64,000 bases of DNA from an uncultured Clostridia bacterium. Its GTDB lineage: Bacteria > Bacillota > Clostridia > Oscillospirales > Acutalibacteraceae. Positions 33,412-41,796 of the stretch are shown here, in pieces (position 1 is the first letter of the stretch; each line of letters begins with the position of its first letter). Under the pieces are notes generated by a model. The model saw only the letters and a list, made by a program, of their open reading frames with translations, was not told the origin of the DNA and searched no databases. Made by a program: the position numbers and the translations under genes. The stretch spans positions 37,164 through 101,163 of the forward strand of contig CAMVEX010000008.1 in assembly GCA_947166625.1 (NCBI GenBank), written 5' to 3'.

Positions 33412-34707
33412 TCAATCCGCCTGTGTAAAAGAATAAATTACGCTTCCGGCGGTGTTTCCGCCGTCATCGAGAGCTCTCACGCTCATCACGCTGTTGCCGT
33501 CGCCCTCGAGCCAGATAAATCCCGTTCCCTCCTGATAAAGCATAGGCTCCGTGAAGGTTTCGGTCTTATGATCCTTATCAAATGAATAGTAAGTTATCTT
33601 TTGGTTGATATTGGCATTGTTCACATTTCTTTCCTGAGTGTTGAAAACGAATACGGCTCTGGAGGCGTCTTTGTTGATCGAGAATGACACGGCCTCGGTC
33701 AGATCTATGCCGCTGAGCTCTGTCTTTTCGCCCGTGAGCAGATTTGTCATGACCGCCGTTTTGGTATCCACCACATAGTTTCCGCTCCTGAGATACTGCT
33801 CCCACGGGGAATCAAATTTGACGGTTTTCTTCTCTTTATCGCCTTTTTTTGTGATCGAATTGAAGCTGTCGCCGCTCTTTCTGAGATAATGGAGGCCATC
33901 CGAATCGCTCACAAACCAGGTACCGATTATATCTTTTGCTATGATCTTGGGCCTGTATGCGGAGGACCATACCATTATATCGCTGCGCTTGCCCGTTTCA
34001 TCATAGCTGTAATATCTCGATGAAATAAAATAATTCGATTTGCCGAGATTTTTTATGAATTCATCGGTGAGCATAGTCCAATCCTGACGGTAGGTGCCGT
34101 TTCTGTCTATCAGGCGGGTGTTTTGATTGACCGCCGTGTTCACCTTGCTGTCGCCGATTTTATAATTGTAAATTTCGCTGTAAGTTTTATCCGCTCTGTA
34201 GAAATTATTCTTGTCAAAATCCGCCAGCAGCCAGTAGCCTTCGCCGTAGCCCGCTGCCTTTTTTGCTATCTTGACAAAGGCATAATCATAGAGCTTCAGA
34301 TCTTTATTCATATCCGCGGTCGTAACTCCGTAGCCCACGATAAGCCCGCCCGCGTCGATATAAGAGATCTCAACGGGTATCGAGATGTTTGAAGCGCCCA
34401 GGCTGACTTTGGTCTTTTTGACCTCGTATTTTGCCTTTTCAAATCCGCCGCCGGTATAGACGTAGAAATCTATTTTGTTATCGAGAGAGGCTGTGTAGTA
34501 AAGGCCTTCTCTGTCGGTCGGCAGATAAATTTCACCCTGAGCCCCGGCAACGCTTATGCGCGATGAATAGGCGCTCTGAGAGAGCAGGAATTCCGCCGTC
34601 TGAGGCTCGGTGATCTCGGGCTCTTTGGGCTTCTTTGTGATGAAATAAGCTGCGGCGCCCGCGGCGGCGACTATCGCCAGTATAACAGCAATTATTTTGG
34701 TTTTCAA
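33412..34707 (-). CDS. Hypothetical exported protein with N-terminal anchor
   Basis: 431 residues. One N-terminal hydrophobic helix (IIAVILAIVAAAGAAAYFIT) followed by a charged linker suggests an uncleaved anchor with the bulk outside. The rest is beta-strand-rich with repeated Tyr/Gly-containing blocks and WD/beta-propeller-like stretches (GLYYTASLDNK; DGLHYLRKSGD; SRAVFVFNTQE). No catalytic motif recognised. It lies 36 bases upstream of secA and 12 bases after exoA on the same strand. Function unknown. Confidence 0.75.
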   Translation of the reverse strand: MKTKIIAVILAIVAAAGAAAYFITKKPKEPEITEPQTAEFLLSQSAYSSRISVAGAQGEIYLPTDREGLYYTASLDNKIDFYVYTGGGFEKAKYEVKKTKVSLGASNISIPVEISYIDAGGLIVGYGVTTADMNKDLKLYDYAFVKIAKKAAGYGEGYWLLADFDKNNFYRADKTYSEIYNYKIGDSKVNTAVNQNTRLIDRNGTYRQDWTMLTDEFIKNLGKSNYFISSRYYSYDETGKRSDIMVWSSAYRPKIIAKDIIGTWFVSDSDGLHYLRKSGDSFNSITKKGDKEKKTVKFDSPWEQYLRSGNYVVDTKTAVMTNLLTGEKTELSGIDLTEAVSFSINKDASRAVFVFNTQERNVNNANINQKITYYSFDKDHKTETFTEPMLYQEGTGFIWLEGDGNSVMSVRALDDGGNTAGSVIYSFTQAD

Positions 34708-34719
34708 TTTGGAATCTCC

Positions 34720-35478
34720 TTATATTTCAATATCAAGCTCGACCGGGCAATGGTCTGAGCCGTAAATATCCGTGTGTATTTTTGCATCCTTTACAGCGCC
34801 GGAAAGGCGTTCGGAGGCGATGAAATAATCTATCCTCCAGCCTGCGTTCCTCTCCCTCGCCTGAAAGCGGTATGACCACCAGGAATAAATATCGCGCATA
34901 TCGGGGTAAACATAGCGGAAGGTGTCGATAAATCCCGCTTCGAGCATTTCGGTCATCTTGCCGCGCTCCTCATCGGTAAATCCAGGATTGTGATGGTTTG
35001 AAGAGGGATTTTTGATATCTATCTCTTTGTGGGCCACATTCAGATCGCCGCAGTAGATAACGGGTTTATCTTTATCGAGCGATTTGATATATTCTCTGAA
35101 ATCATCCTCCCACTTCATACGGTAATCGAGCCTTCGCAGACCGTCCTGTGAATTGGGGACATATACGGTAATGAAATAAAAATCTTTAAATTCGAGAGTT
35201 ATCACCCTGCCCTCGGTATCGTGCTCCGGAATATCAAGCCCGTAAGCGACATCGAGAGGCTCCTCCCTGGTGAATATCGCGGTGCCGGAATAGCCCTTTT
35301 TTTCGGCGTAATTCCAGTATTGATGATATCCGGGCAGATCCAGCTCGACCTGACCCGCCTGCACCTTCGTCTCCTGAAGGCAGAGAATATCCGCGTCAAG
35401 CTTTTCAAAACTCTCCGAAAAGCCCTTATTGAGGCAGGCGCGTATTCCGTTGACATTCCATGATACGAATTTTTTCAT
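34720..35478 (-). CDS. Exodeoxyribonuclease III / AP endonuclease
   Basis: 252 residues, Mg-dependent EEP-fold DNA repair enzyme acting at abasic sites. Motifs in order: SWNVNGIRA, CLQETK (Glu metal ligand), YVPNSQDG, YCGDLNVAHKEID, the DYF segment and the terminal SDHCPVELD. This matches the ExoA/XthA family in length and motif set. It is the first gene of the presumed operon with secA; that link is unusual and may be only positional. Confidence 0.95.
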   Translation of the reverse strand: MKKFVSWNVNGIRACLNKGFSESFEKLDADILCLQETKVQAGQVELDLPGYHQYWNYAEKKGYSGTAIFTREEPLDVAYGLDIPEHDTEGRVITLEFKDFYFITVYVPNSQDGLRRLDYRMKWEDDFREYIKSLDKDKPVIYCGDLNVAHKEIDIKNPSSNHHNPGFTDEERGKMTEMLEAGFIDTFRYVYPDMRDIYSWWSYRFQARERNAGWRIDYFIASERLSGAVKDAKIHTDIYGSDHCPVELDIEI

Positions 35479-35527
35479 AATACAGCTCCGGTGATCCTGA
35501 TGTGAGTATATCGCAATTCATCAAGGT

Positions 35528-35556
35528 ATTATATCATAACAGTTTTAATAAGTCAC
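35528..35556 (-). promoter_or_regulatory. Promoter of the exoA-secA run
   Basis: On the minus strand GTGACT (35556-35551), 17-base spacer, TATAAT (35533-35528), about 50 bases before the exoA ATG. Confidence 0.55.
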
Positions 35557-35615
35557 GCATTTTATTTTGATAATGTAATAATTAACAAATTATATACAAT
35601 TATGGGCGTAAACAC

Positions 35616-35644
35616 TTGACAAAATGCCCCTGATGTTGTATTTT
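35616..35644 (+). promoter_or_regulatory. Promoter of the acidic-linker lipoprotein gene
   Basis: TTGACA (35616-35621), exact 17-base spacer, TATTTT (35639-35644), 79 bases before the ATG. Confidence 0.65.
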
Positions 35645-35723
35645 AATAAATGCTATATCACTGTTTGCACATAAATTGTGTAAATGTGACAAACAAAAAC
35701 AAAACTGTTCAGGAGGAAAAAAC

Positions 35724-36596
35724 ATGAAAAAATTACTGGCAATCCTTCTCACACTGGCTATGGTAGCTGCGTTTGCGGCTTGCGGCTCAAAGACAGAGGA
35801 CGAAACTACCACCACAGAGCCCACCTCAGAGGATGTTGTAACCACCGAAGCTCCGACCGAGAGCACCGAAGCTCCCGAAGATGATACCACCGAAGCTCCC
35901 GAGGATGACACTACCGAAGCTGAGGAAAGCAAGAAAGACGACGAAAAGAAGGAAGACAAGACGAAAGAGGACGAAAAGAAAGAGAAAGAGAAAGAGACCG
36001 AATTCAATTCGACCGACATCGCTGAAGTTGTAAAATTCTACAACGCTGCCCGTAAAGCCACCAATCCCGCTCCCAAGGGTCATCAGACCATGGCTCTCTC
36101 CGGCGACATCACCGGTGACGGTTTCATCGGCGCACTCCTTCAGGTCCTTCAGCCCGCCGCAAAGAGCGCTCTTGAAAAGAACTCAAAAGATACTGACTGG
36201 ATCCCCGGTCACGATCATGACGATATCCTTGTGTCAGACGTTAAGTCCGCAAAGGCTACAACCAAAAACGGCGTTACCACAGTCGAGATGACCTTCAAAG
36301 ATCAGACTGACGGCCCCGACACCAGCAAGGGCCCCGTTGAGCGCGGTATCAGCACTCTCGGCAGCATCGACAGCGCTCTGAGCGAGCTCGGCGCAGAGAT
36401 CACCGAAGGCAGAGACACTGTTAAGCTCACCTACACCGACGCTTATCTTAAAGCCACAATCAAAGACGGCAAGATCACCGGCGGTACATGGCACTATCTT
36501 GTAAAGATCTTCGTAGGCAATGCGAAGGGCAAACTCGGTATCAGCATCACTCTCAAGAACCTTAAGGCTGCTGTTGACTACAAGGTTGTTATCTGA
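35724..36596 (+). CDS. Lipoprotein with acidic low-complexity linker
   Basis: 290 residues from ATG at 35724, which has AGGAGG and starts a clean lipoprotein signal with lipobox AFAAC; the frame extends upstream without a ribosome site. Residues ~22-95 are Thr/Glu/Lys/Asp repeats (TEAPEDDTTEAPEDDTTEAE). The C-terminal ~190 residues form a globular domain with repeated Thr/Lys strands (TVEMTFKDQTDGPDTSKG; VKLTYTDAYLKATIKDGKIT). No enzyme motif. A surface-tethered binding domain on a charged stalk is likely; function unknown. Confidence 0.82.
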   Translation: MKKLLAILLTLAMVAAFAACGSKTEDETTTTEPTSEDVVTTEAPTESTEAPEDDTTEAPEDDTTEAEESKKDDEKKEDKTKEDEKKEKEKETEFNSTDIAEVVKFYNAARKATNPAPKGHQTMALSGDITGDGFIGALLQVLQPAAKSALEKNSKDTDWIPGHDHDDILVSDVKSAKATTKNGVTTVEMTFKDQTDGPDTSKGPVERGISTLGSIDSALSELGAEITEGRDTVKLTYTDAYLKATIKDGKITGGTWHYLVKIFVGNAKGKLGISITLKNLKAAVDYKVVI

Positions 36597-36631
36597 GGAT
36601 AATCTTACCGGATTTACTTATCAATAATCCC

Positions 36632-36661
36632 AAGGCGCGGTTCATCGAACCGCGCCTTTTG
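36632..36661 (+). terminator. Terminator of the lipoprotein gene
   Basis: AAGGCGCGGTTC and GAACCGCGCCTT form a 12-bp perfect stem with loop ATC and a short T run. Confidence 0.88.
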
Positions 36662-36794
36662 CTGTTTCGGCAAACCGTGATTTGCCCGTTTTATTCGGAT
36701 TTTACGGCATTAAAGCTGTCCGCAAAGACAAGAGGATTTATGATAATGCCGTTTTCATTATGCGGCTTGAATTGCGGATTTTGCTCTGTGTAAA

Positions 36795-37907
36795 TCAGAA
36801 ACAATCCGTGAAAAACGACACTTTCGGCGGGAACATTTCAAAAAAATCGGAATGAGGGTCGTTTATCGTGATATTCGGATCATATTCCGCGCCCTCGATC
36901 CCGCATAAAAGAATTCTTGATGCGGTGCCGGGATCCGTTATCAGATCGGGTGTAAGCGAAGGATCTTTTTTTACCTCGACTGCGCCGCCCGAAACGCTTA
37001 CCGCGAATGTATCGCCGCCAGCACGGAGCGTGAAGCTGCCGTCCCTCACAGGGTATTTATGTGATTTTAACACCTTTTCCATATTAAGTATTGCGGCGGA
37101 GCCGGTGTTATGGATTTTGATATCGCAGTTTTTCAGCTCGCGTATCACTTTTAAAATCGGCGTATTTTCGGGCAGTTTTCGGAAGCATATCGTTTTTTGA
37201 TTGCTCTCGAAATTTCTCAGGAAGCCGAGAATTCCGAGCATTGATTCGCGCGAATCAAAATAAATTTCGTTGACCGAAACCCTGCTTTTTTCTCTGTCGA
37301 TCTCTATTGTCGCGAAGGCTCCGTCTTTCCGGATATATGTATATTTCTGCGAAAAATACGGCTTATCGGAAAATGCTTCCGCGCTGTCTCTCACAAAGCA
37401 CAGATTGTAATTCCGGGCGCATTTGTTGTAAACGGACAGCAGCTCATCCGTATTTTCTCCTTCATAAAGAGTGACGTCTGTGTTCCTATTTATATCCGAC
37501 AATTCCGAAAACGGAATTTCAGCGCTCAGGCATCTGCCGACCCGCTCATAGCCGAGTTTTCTGTAATATTCTTCGGAAAACGGGTAAAGAATGCTGATAT
37601 CATATTCCGCTTTTTGAAACAGATGCGAAAACAGGGCTTTTACTGCGCCCTTGCCCCTGTGCTCCGGCTTCGCGGCAACGCCGCCTATTGCAGCGCAGGT
37701 CAGAATTCCGCCGTCATAACAGCACTTTCTGTCTGTTAATTCAAAATCCGCAAACAGAGTTTTATTATCATCGTCAAAAGCCCCCAGCACCTTCTCGCAG
37801 GGCAGGGCAGAATCAGGATTTCCGATTTCGCAGGAGTAGGAAAACGCCTGCGAGGTGATTTTATCATGCTCCCTGACATCATCCTGCGTCAAATATCTTA
37901 TGATCAT
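36795..37907 (-). CDS. Eis-like GNAT acetyltransferase
   Basis: 370 residues from ATG at 37907 (GGAGG upstream). N-terminal GNAT domain with acetyl-CoA motif VAAKPEHRGKGAVKALFSHL, a second degenerate GNAT domain, and a C-terminal sterol-carrier-like domain (SFTLRAGGDTFAVSVSGGAV), the three-part layout of Eis / aminoglycoside-type acetyltransferases. Substrate unknown; family members act on amines, peptides or antibiotics. It is a single gene, about 135 bases from the tRNA cluster. Confidence 0.85.
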   Translation of the reverse strand: MIIRYLTQDDVREHDKITSQAFSYSCEIGNPDSALPCEKVLGAFDDDNKTLFADFELTDRKCCYDGGILTCAAIGGVAAKPEHRGKGAVKALFSHLFQKAEYDISILYPFSEEYYRKLGYERVGRCLSAEIPFSELSDINRNTDVTLYEGENTDELLSVYNKCARNYNLCFVRDSAEAFSDKPYFSQKYTYIRKDGAFATIEIDREKSRVSVNEIYFDSRESMLGILGFLRNFESNQKTICFRKLPENTPILKVIRELKNCDIKIHNTGSAAILNMEKVLKSHKYPVRDGSFTLRAGGDTFAVSVSGGAVEVKKDPSLTPDLITDPGTASRILLCGIEGAEYDPNITINDPHSDFFEMFPPKVSFFTDCF

Positions 37908-38013
37908 TATGTTCCTCCGATTTATAAACGAATTTGTGAGAAATTGCTTATGGGGATAGCCGCGCATTTCATTATGAAATGATTTCTCCCCTCCGAAAGG
38001 AGAGATTTAATCG

Positions 38014-38041
38014 AAAACCCGATGCTTTTGCATCGGGTTTT
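38014..38041 (-). terminator. Terminator of the tRNA operon
   Basis: AAAACCCGATGC and GCATCGGGTTTT form a 12-bp perfect stem around TTTT, starting two bases after the tRNA-Tyr 3' end on the minus strand. Confidence 0.85.
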
Positions 38042-38042
38042 C

Positions 38043-38127
<85 letters not shown>

Positions 38128-38145
38128 GTATTCAATTCGCGTTTG

Positions 38146-38221
38146 TGGAGCTGGTGGACGGATTCGAACCCCCGACCTGCTGATTACAAATCAGCTGCTC
38201 TACCGGCTGAGCTACACCAGC
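38146..38221 (-). tRNA. tRNA-Thr (TGT)
   Basis: 76 bases with encoded CCA. Acceptor GCTGGTG pairs with CACCAGC, the D loop is normal, the anticodon loop reads TTTGTAA, and the T arm has GGTTCGAATCC. It precedes tRNA-Tyr on the same transcript. Confidence 0.95.
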
Positions 38222-38432
38222 ACAGAACGCTCATATAATATATCATAAGGTTTTCATTTAGTCAAGAGTTTTTTTGAGTTTTATTCAAAATTATCTGTCG
38301 TGATCATTGCTCGGTTAAATATGATACAGAGCCCGGCTGATTTGACGATATAATTCAATGAATATTTATCAATGAATTTTGACGGGTGGGCAAAAAAGGT
38401 ACCTTACCGGTATCCGATCCGCTATTTTCCTA

Positions 38433-38461
38433 TTGAACAAAATGGGCTTATCTGGTATAAT
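38433..38461 (+). promoter_or_regulatory. Promoter of the 38499 secreted protein gene
   Basis: TTGAAC (38433-38438), exact 17-base spacer, TATAAT (38456-38461), 37 bases before the ATG. Confidence 0.7.
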
Positions 38462-38498
38462 AAACCAAAGAATTCTCACCGGATCAAAGGAGATCAAT

Positions 38499-39653
38499 AT
38501 GAAAAAACTTACAGCACTGATTATCGCGATGATAATGATCATGAGCCTTGCTCAGACCTCTTTTGCCGCGGACGGCAAGGTTATTGCGAGCGGCGAAGGC
38601 GGCGAAGGCATCAAATGGACCCTGACCGATGACGGAACTCTCACCGTGAGCGGAAACGGCCCCATTACCGACGAAATCGAAATCGAGACCGATGAAGACG
38701 GCGATGAATCATATTCCAAGCAAAACTGCATTTCGTGGCAGCTTGAGAAGCTGATTGAAGAAAAAGCAAACGGCGCGGGCGCGGCTGAATATGAGAGAGC
38801 AAGATTTGACCTTGTCAAGGCTCTCATTATCGAAGAGGGCATAACTGAAATACCCGATGACGAGTTTGATTCTGTGTTCCCTCGCAGCATCACCCTGCCT
38901 TCGACCCTCAAAAAAATGGGATACACCGCCGTCAGGGCTGATTTTGCCGATACGCTGACGATAAAGAACAAGGATCTCGAGGTCGGCGGAAGGTTTTCCA
39001 TGTCGAGCTTCAATAAGGGCGAAACACCCTACGCTTCCGTTGATGAAGCCATCGCCGCGAAGATAAAGTATGCCGGCGAATCCGATAAGATTTCCACAGC
39101 GACAAGCGTGGTTTATGAGCTCAGCTATCTGCTCGAGGTCAAAAACGGCATTGTTGAGGATTGCACCGCCGAGGATTATGTTCAGGCATTCAATGAGTTT
39201 TACAAAGTTCAGCTTGCGGATATAGACGCCTGCGAGGCATATTGCCTTAAAGAAATAAACTCCGCTCTCTCAAAGGAATATAAAGATTCATCCGAGATAT
39301 ACACCCTCGTGGAGGATGAGGAATCTTCACATTATGAGAGAAACGAAGAGGTTGACGCGATCATCGACGGTATGTATGAGGCTGTTGATATATCGGCAAG
39401 GCTTGACAGCAAGGCGGTCAACGGAGAAGCTTATGAAGACTGCGAATTTTATGATTGGCTCACGATAAACGCCCCCAAGGGAAGCAACGCCGAAGAAATA
39501 GCTAAGCTGAACGGGATCGCCTTCAAAGCGGAAGGCGTAGCGGGGGCAGACGGCTTCCTCGGGATGATAAAGGAATTTTTCAATAAGATAATTGAATTTT
39601 TCAAGAGCATTTTTGCCCGCATTTCCGATTTGTTCGGCTCGATAGGCCGATAA
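38499..39653 (+). CDS. Secreted protein with aromatic amphipathic C-terminus
   Basis: 384 residues from ATG at 38499 (AAAGGAG). A signal peptide ends near AQTSFA. The N-terminal 130 residues contain short repeats reminiscent of BspA-type leucine-rich surface proteins (LTVSGNGPITDE; KALIIEEGITEIPDDEF). The middle is helical and acidic. The last 35 residues alternate Phe/Ile with Lys (FLGMIKEFFNKIIEFFKSIF), an amphipathic helix. No enzymatic motif. A cell-surface protein whose C-terminal helix may bind membrane or partner is likely; function unknown. Confidence 0.72.
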   Translation: MKKLTALIIAMIMIMSLAQTSFAADGKVIASGEGGEGIKWTLTDDGTLTVSGNGPITDEIEIETDEDGDESYSKQNCISWQLEKLIEEKANGAGAAEYERARFDLVKALIIEEGITEIPDDEFDSVFPRSITLPSTLKKMGYTAVRADFADTLTIKNKDLEVGGRFSMSSFNKGETPYASVDEAIAAKIKYAGESDKISTATSVVYELSYLLEVKNGIVEDCTAEDYVQAFNEFYKVQLADIDACEAYCLKEINSALSKEYKDSSEIYTLVEDEESSHYERNEEVDAIIDGMYEAVDISARLDSKAVNGEAYEDCEFYDWLTINAPKGSNAEEIAKLNGIAFKAEGVAGADGFLGMIKEFFNKIIEFFKSIFARISDLFGSIGR

Positions 39654-39673
39654 CCGATAAACAGAAAAAATCA

Positions 39674-39703
39674 AACAGACTGCCTACACCGAGGCAGTCT
39701 GTT
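39674..39703. terminator. Terminator between convergent genes
   Basis: AACAGACTGCCT and AGGCAGTCTGTT form a 12-bp perfect stem around ACACCG; GTTTAA follows. It separates convergent transcripts at 39653 and 39738. Confidence 0.8.
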
Positions 39704-39737
39704 GTTTAATAGATCATCCCTGTTTGATTTTGTGATT

Positions 39738-40244
39738 TCAAAGGATCCCGAGCTCTTTGAGAGTCTGCACGGTTTCATCGGAACTTTTGTGGAGGATCCC
39801 CGTACCGCCGCATTCGTTCCATGTTTTTATCGTCGGCTCCAGGTCGTCTATGAGGATGTAGCCTTCGCCCTTGCAAAAGAATTTTTTATCGGCCTTGCTG
39901 ACCGTGTTGATCGCTATATCCTCCGAGAGCATACGGCGCATCCAGTTTATTTTATCCTCCGCGGCGCCGATTATGCCGCGCTTTGCCTTTGGCACGCCGG
40001 TAAGTATTTCGCATTTTTCCGCATATTTGCCGTAAACGGCGTCAAACATTTCTTTTGCGCCGGGCATCAGCTCCAGCCTATCGTAAAAATGAGGGATCTC
40101 TTTTACCCTTGCCCACATTATCGCTTCCTCTTCGGGATTTGTATCTTGCGGAAACCGGGGCTCGTAACCGCCGAGCTCCCTTACCCCTCTGTCAAAATCG
40201 GCAAGAACGCCGTCCATATCAAAGTAGATCTTATTTACTTCCAT
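39738..40244 (-). CDS. 5'-nucleotidase-like HAD-family hydrolase
   Basis: 168 residues. The HAD nucleophile motif is FDMDGVLADF at residues 8-17 (D9, D11), the Ser/Thr motif is CEILTGVPKAKRG, and the distal acidic pair is LIDDLEPT. Size and motif spacing match the NT5C / YorS-type deoxyribonucleotidase group that dephosphorylates nucleotides. GGAGAA precedes ATG. Single gene, no functional neighbours. Confidence 0.8.
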   Translation of the reverse strand: MEVNKIYFDMDGVLADFDRGVRELGGYEPRFPQDTNPEEEAIMWARVKEIPHFYDRLELMPGAKEMFDAVYGKYAEKCEILTGVPKAKRGIIGAAEDKINWMRRMLSEDIAINTVSKADKKFFCKGEGYILIDDLEPTIKTWNECGGTGILHKSSDETVQTLKELGIL

Positions 40245-40383
40245 TCGTTTCTCCCTGTGCGTTTGATAACAGATAATATATCATATTACGCTCCGTCTTT
40301 CAACAAAATCGGACTTAAAATTTATTTTTTGTTAATATATGAGGGCGCGAAATAATGTATAATAACTTCAAGGAGTGAGTTGA

Positions 40384-41010
40384 ATGAAAAAACTGATTGC
40401 CATAATAATTGCGGTAGTTGCGGCAGTATTCATTTACACCCGGCTTAATGACGGCGGAGTGTCAACCAAAAGCGTCGCAGGCCTGCCCGCACCGCAGCAG
40501 CACGCCGCGCAGGGCGAGGCTTATTTTGAAGAAGCCGAATACGAAGTGACCGTCAGATACAAGGCGTCTTATGACATCACCGCGCTTGTGGTGGGCACAA
40601 AAAAATACAGCGGCTCATCCCTTGCGGACAGGATCGCCCCCAAAGACCTTGCCCTTGCCTGGGGGACCGTCGCCGAATATAACGACAGGATAGATTTCCA
40701 TTGGAGCCAGTCCGGAAGGTGGTACAGATGGTATGTTAACAGCGCAGCGGAGCTTTCGCCTGTCGGTGGTGAAAGAGAGGTTTCGAGGCAGTCCGCCAAT
40801 AATCACCTTATCGCATCGACCGATTCGATCAAAAGCGATATAGCCAAAATAAAGGCGGGCGATGTGGTGAGGATCACCGGCTATCTCGTCGATCTCAAGG
40901 GCGAGAAAACAGACGGCACATATTATACCTGGAATTCGAGCACCTCGCGCGATGACACCGGAGACGGCGCCTGCGAGCTCATATATGTTACGGGCGTTGA
41001 ATTCAAATAA
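40384..41010 (+). CDS. Hypothetical exported protein
   Basis: 208 residues. One N-terminal hydrophobic helix (IAIIIAVVAAVFIYTRL) serves as signal anchor, then a beta-rich domain. The segment HWSQSGRWYRWYVNSAAELS is aromatic, and the C-terminal part KAGDVVRITGYLVDLKGEKT resembles an OB-like strand. AAGGAGTG precedes ATG. A TATAAT box lies about 25 bases upstream without a clear -35. Family not recognised. Confidence 0.65.
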   Translation: MKKLIAIIIAVVAAVFIYTRLNDGGVSTKSVAGLPAPQQHAAQGEAYFEEAEYEVTVRYKASYDITALVVGTKKYSGSSLADRIAPKDLALAWGTVAEYNDRIDFHWSQSGRWYRWYVNSAAELSPVGGEREVSRQSANNHLIASTDSIKSDIAKIKAGDVVRITGYLVDLKGEKTDGTYYTWNSSTSRDDTGDGACELIYVTGVEFK

Positions 41011-41059
41011 ATAAACCGCGCTCTCTGTCATAACGGAGGAGGAAAATCTCAACAGGGTA

Positions 41060-41116
41060 TTTACAAATGCGCCCGGATGCTTTATAATCTGTATAAACCG
41101 ACAACTGTTGTTTATT
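41060..41116 (+). promoter_or_regulatory. Promoter and possible autoregulatory site of the TetR gene
   Basis: TTTACA (41060-41065), exact 17-base spacer, TATAAT (41083-41088). The perfect palindrome ACAACTGTTGT (41101-41111) lies just downstream, where a repressor would block transcription; the overlapping motif CTGTTGTTTATT (41105-41116) recurs with two changes at 62007-62018. Confidence 0.6.
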
Positions 41117-41131
41117 TCAGCGGAGGAGAAT

Positions 41132-41707
41132 ATGGATAAATTTGAAAAGAGATTTTACAATTCGTCTCTCAAAATGAACGAAGCGATGCTCGAAATGCTC
41201 GAAACAAAGAATTTTTCCGAGATCACCGTTTCTGATCTTTGCAGGAAATCCGGGGTAAACAGATCCACCTTCTATTCTCATTATTCCAATACATTCGATC
41301 TGCTTCAGGAGATAAAAGACCGTATGATAAGCGATTTTGTCAAGAGCTTTGACGGTCTAAGCGAAACGGATGATATTGCGACCTATATCGACAACGAGCA
41401 TCTGAACATCTATCTGAATTTTATCAAAGACAATCTCAAGCTTTTCAGGACAGCGGCAATAAATATGAATGCCGAGATATTCAATAAGGTCTTTGAATTT
41501 ATACGAAAAGGATATATAATCCACGGGATAACAGACGAGAATTACATATATTACAGTTCTCGGTTTTATCTCCAGGGGATCAACGCCATTGTCACGGAAT
41601 GGGTCAAGAGAGGCTGTTCGGATACCATAGAATATGTGGCGTCCGTCATCAAAAAATGTATTTTGCCCTATCTCCCCATGGCAGATACCGCCCTGCAGAA
41701 CGGGTAA
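41132..41707 (+). CDS. TetR-family transcriptional regulator
   Basis: 191 residues from ATG at 41132 (GGAGGAG); a start eight codons earlier overlaps the operator. The N-terminal helix-turn-helix is FSEITVSDLCRKSGVNRSTF, then YSHYSNTFDLLQEI, and the rest is the variable helical ligand domain. Its group resembles TetR proteins of Firmicutes lacking a known ligand. It is encoded alone, convergent with putP, behind a promoter with a palindrome. Confidence 0.9.
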   Translation: MDKFEKRFYNSSLKMNEAMLEMLETKNFSEITVSDLCRKSGVNRSTFYSHYSNTFDLLQEIKDRMISDFVKSFDGLSETDDIATYIDNEHLNIYLNFIKDNLKLFRTAAINMNAEIFNKVFEFIRKGYIIHGITDENYIYYSSRFYLQGINAIVTEWVKRGCSDTIEYVASVIKKCILPYLPMADTALQNG

Positions 41708-41754
41708 AATCCGACAGTTGAAATAAAACCGTAAACCGCAATTAAACGATCAAA

Positions 41755-41776
41755 CCCCTCCGCTCAGGCGGAGGGG
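41755..41776 (-). terminator. Terminator of putP
   Basis: CCCCTCCGC and GCGGAGGGG form a 9-bp perfect stem around TCAG between convergent genes; the minus-strand side continues TTTGATCG. Confidence 0.7.
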
Positions 41777-41796
41777 CATTTCGATTTATTCCGTTG

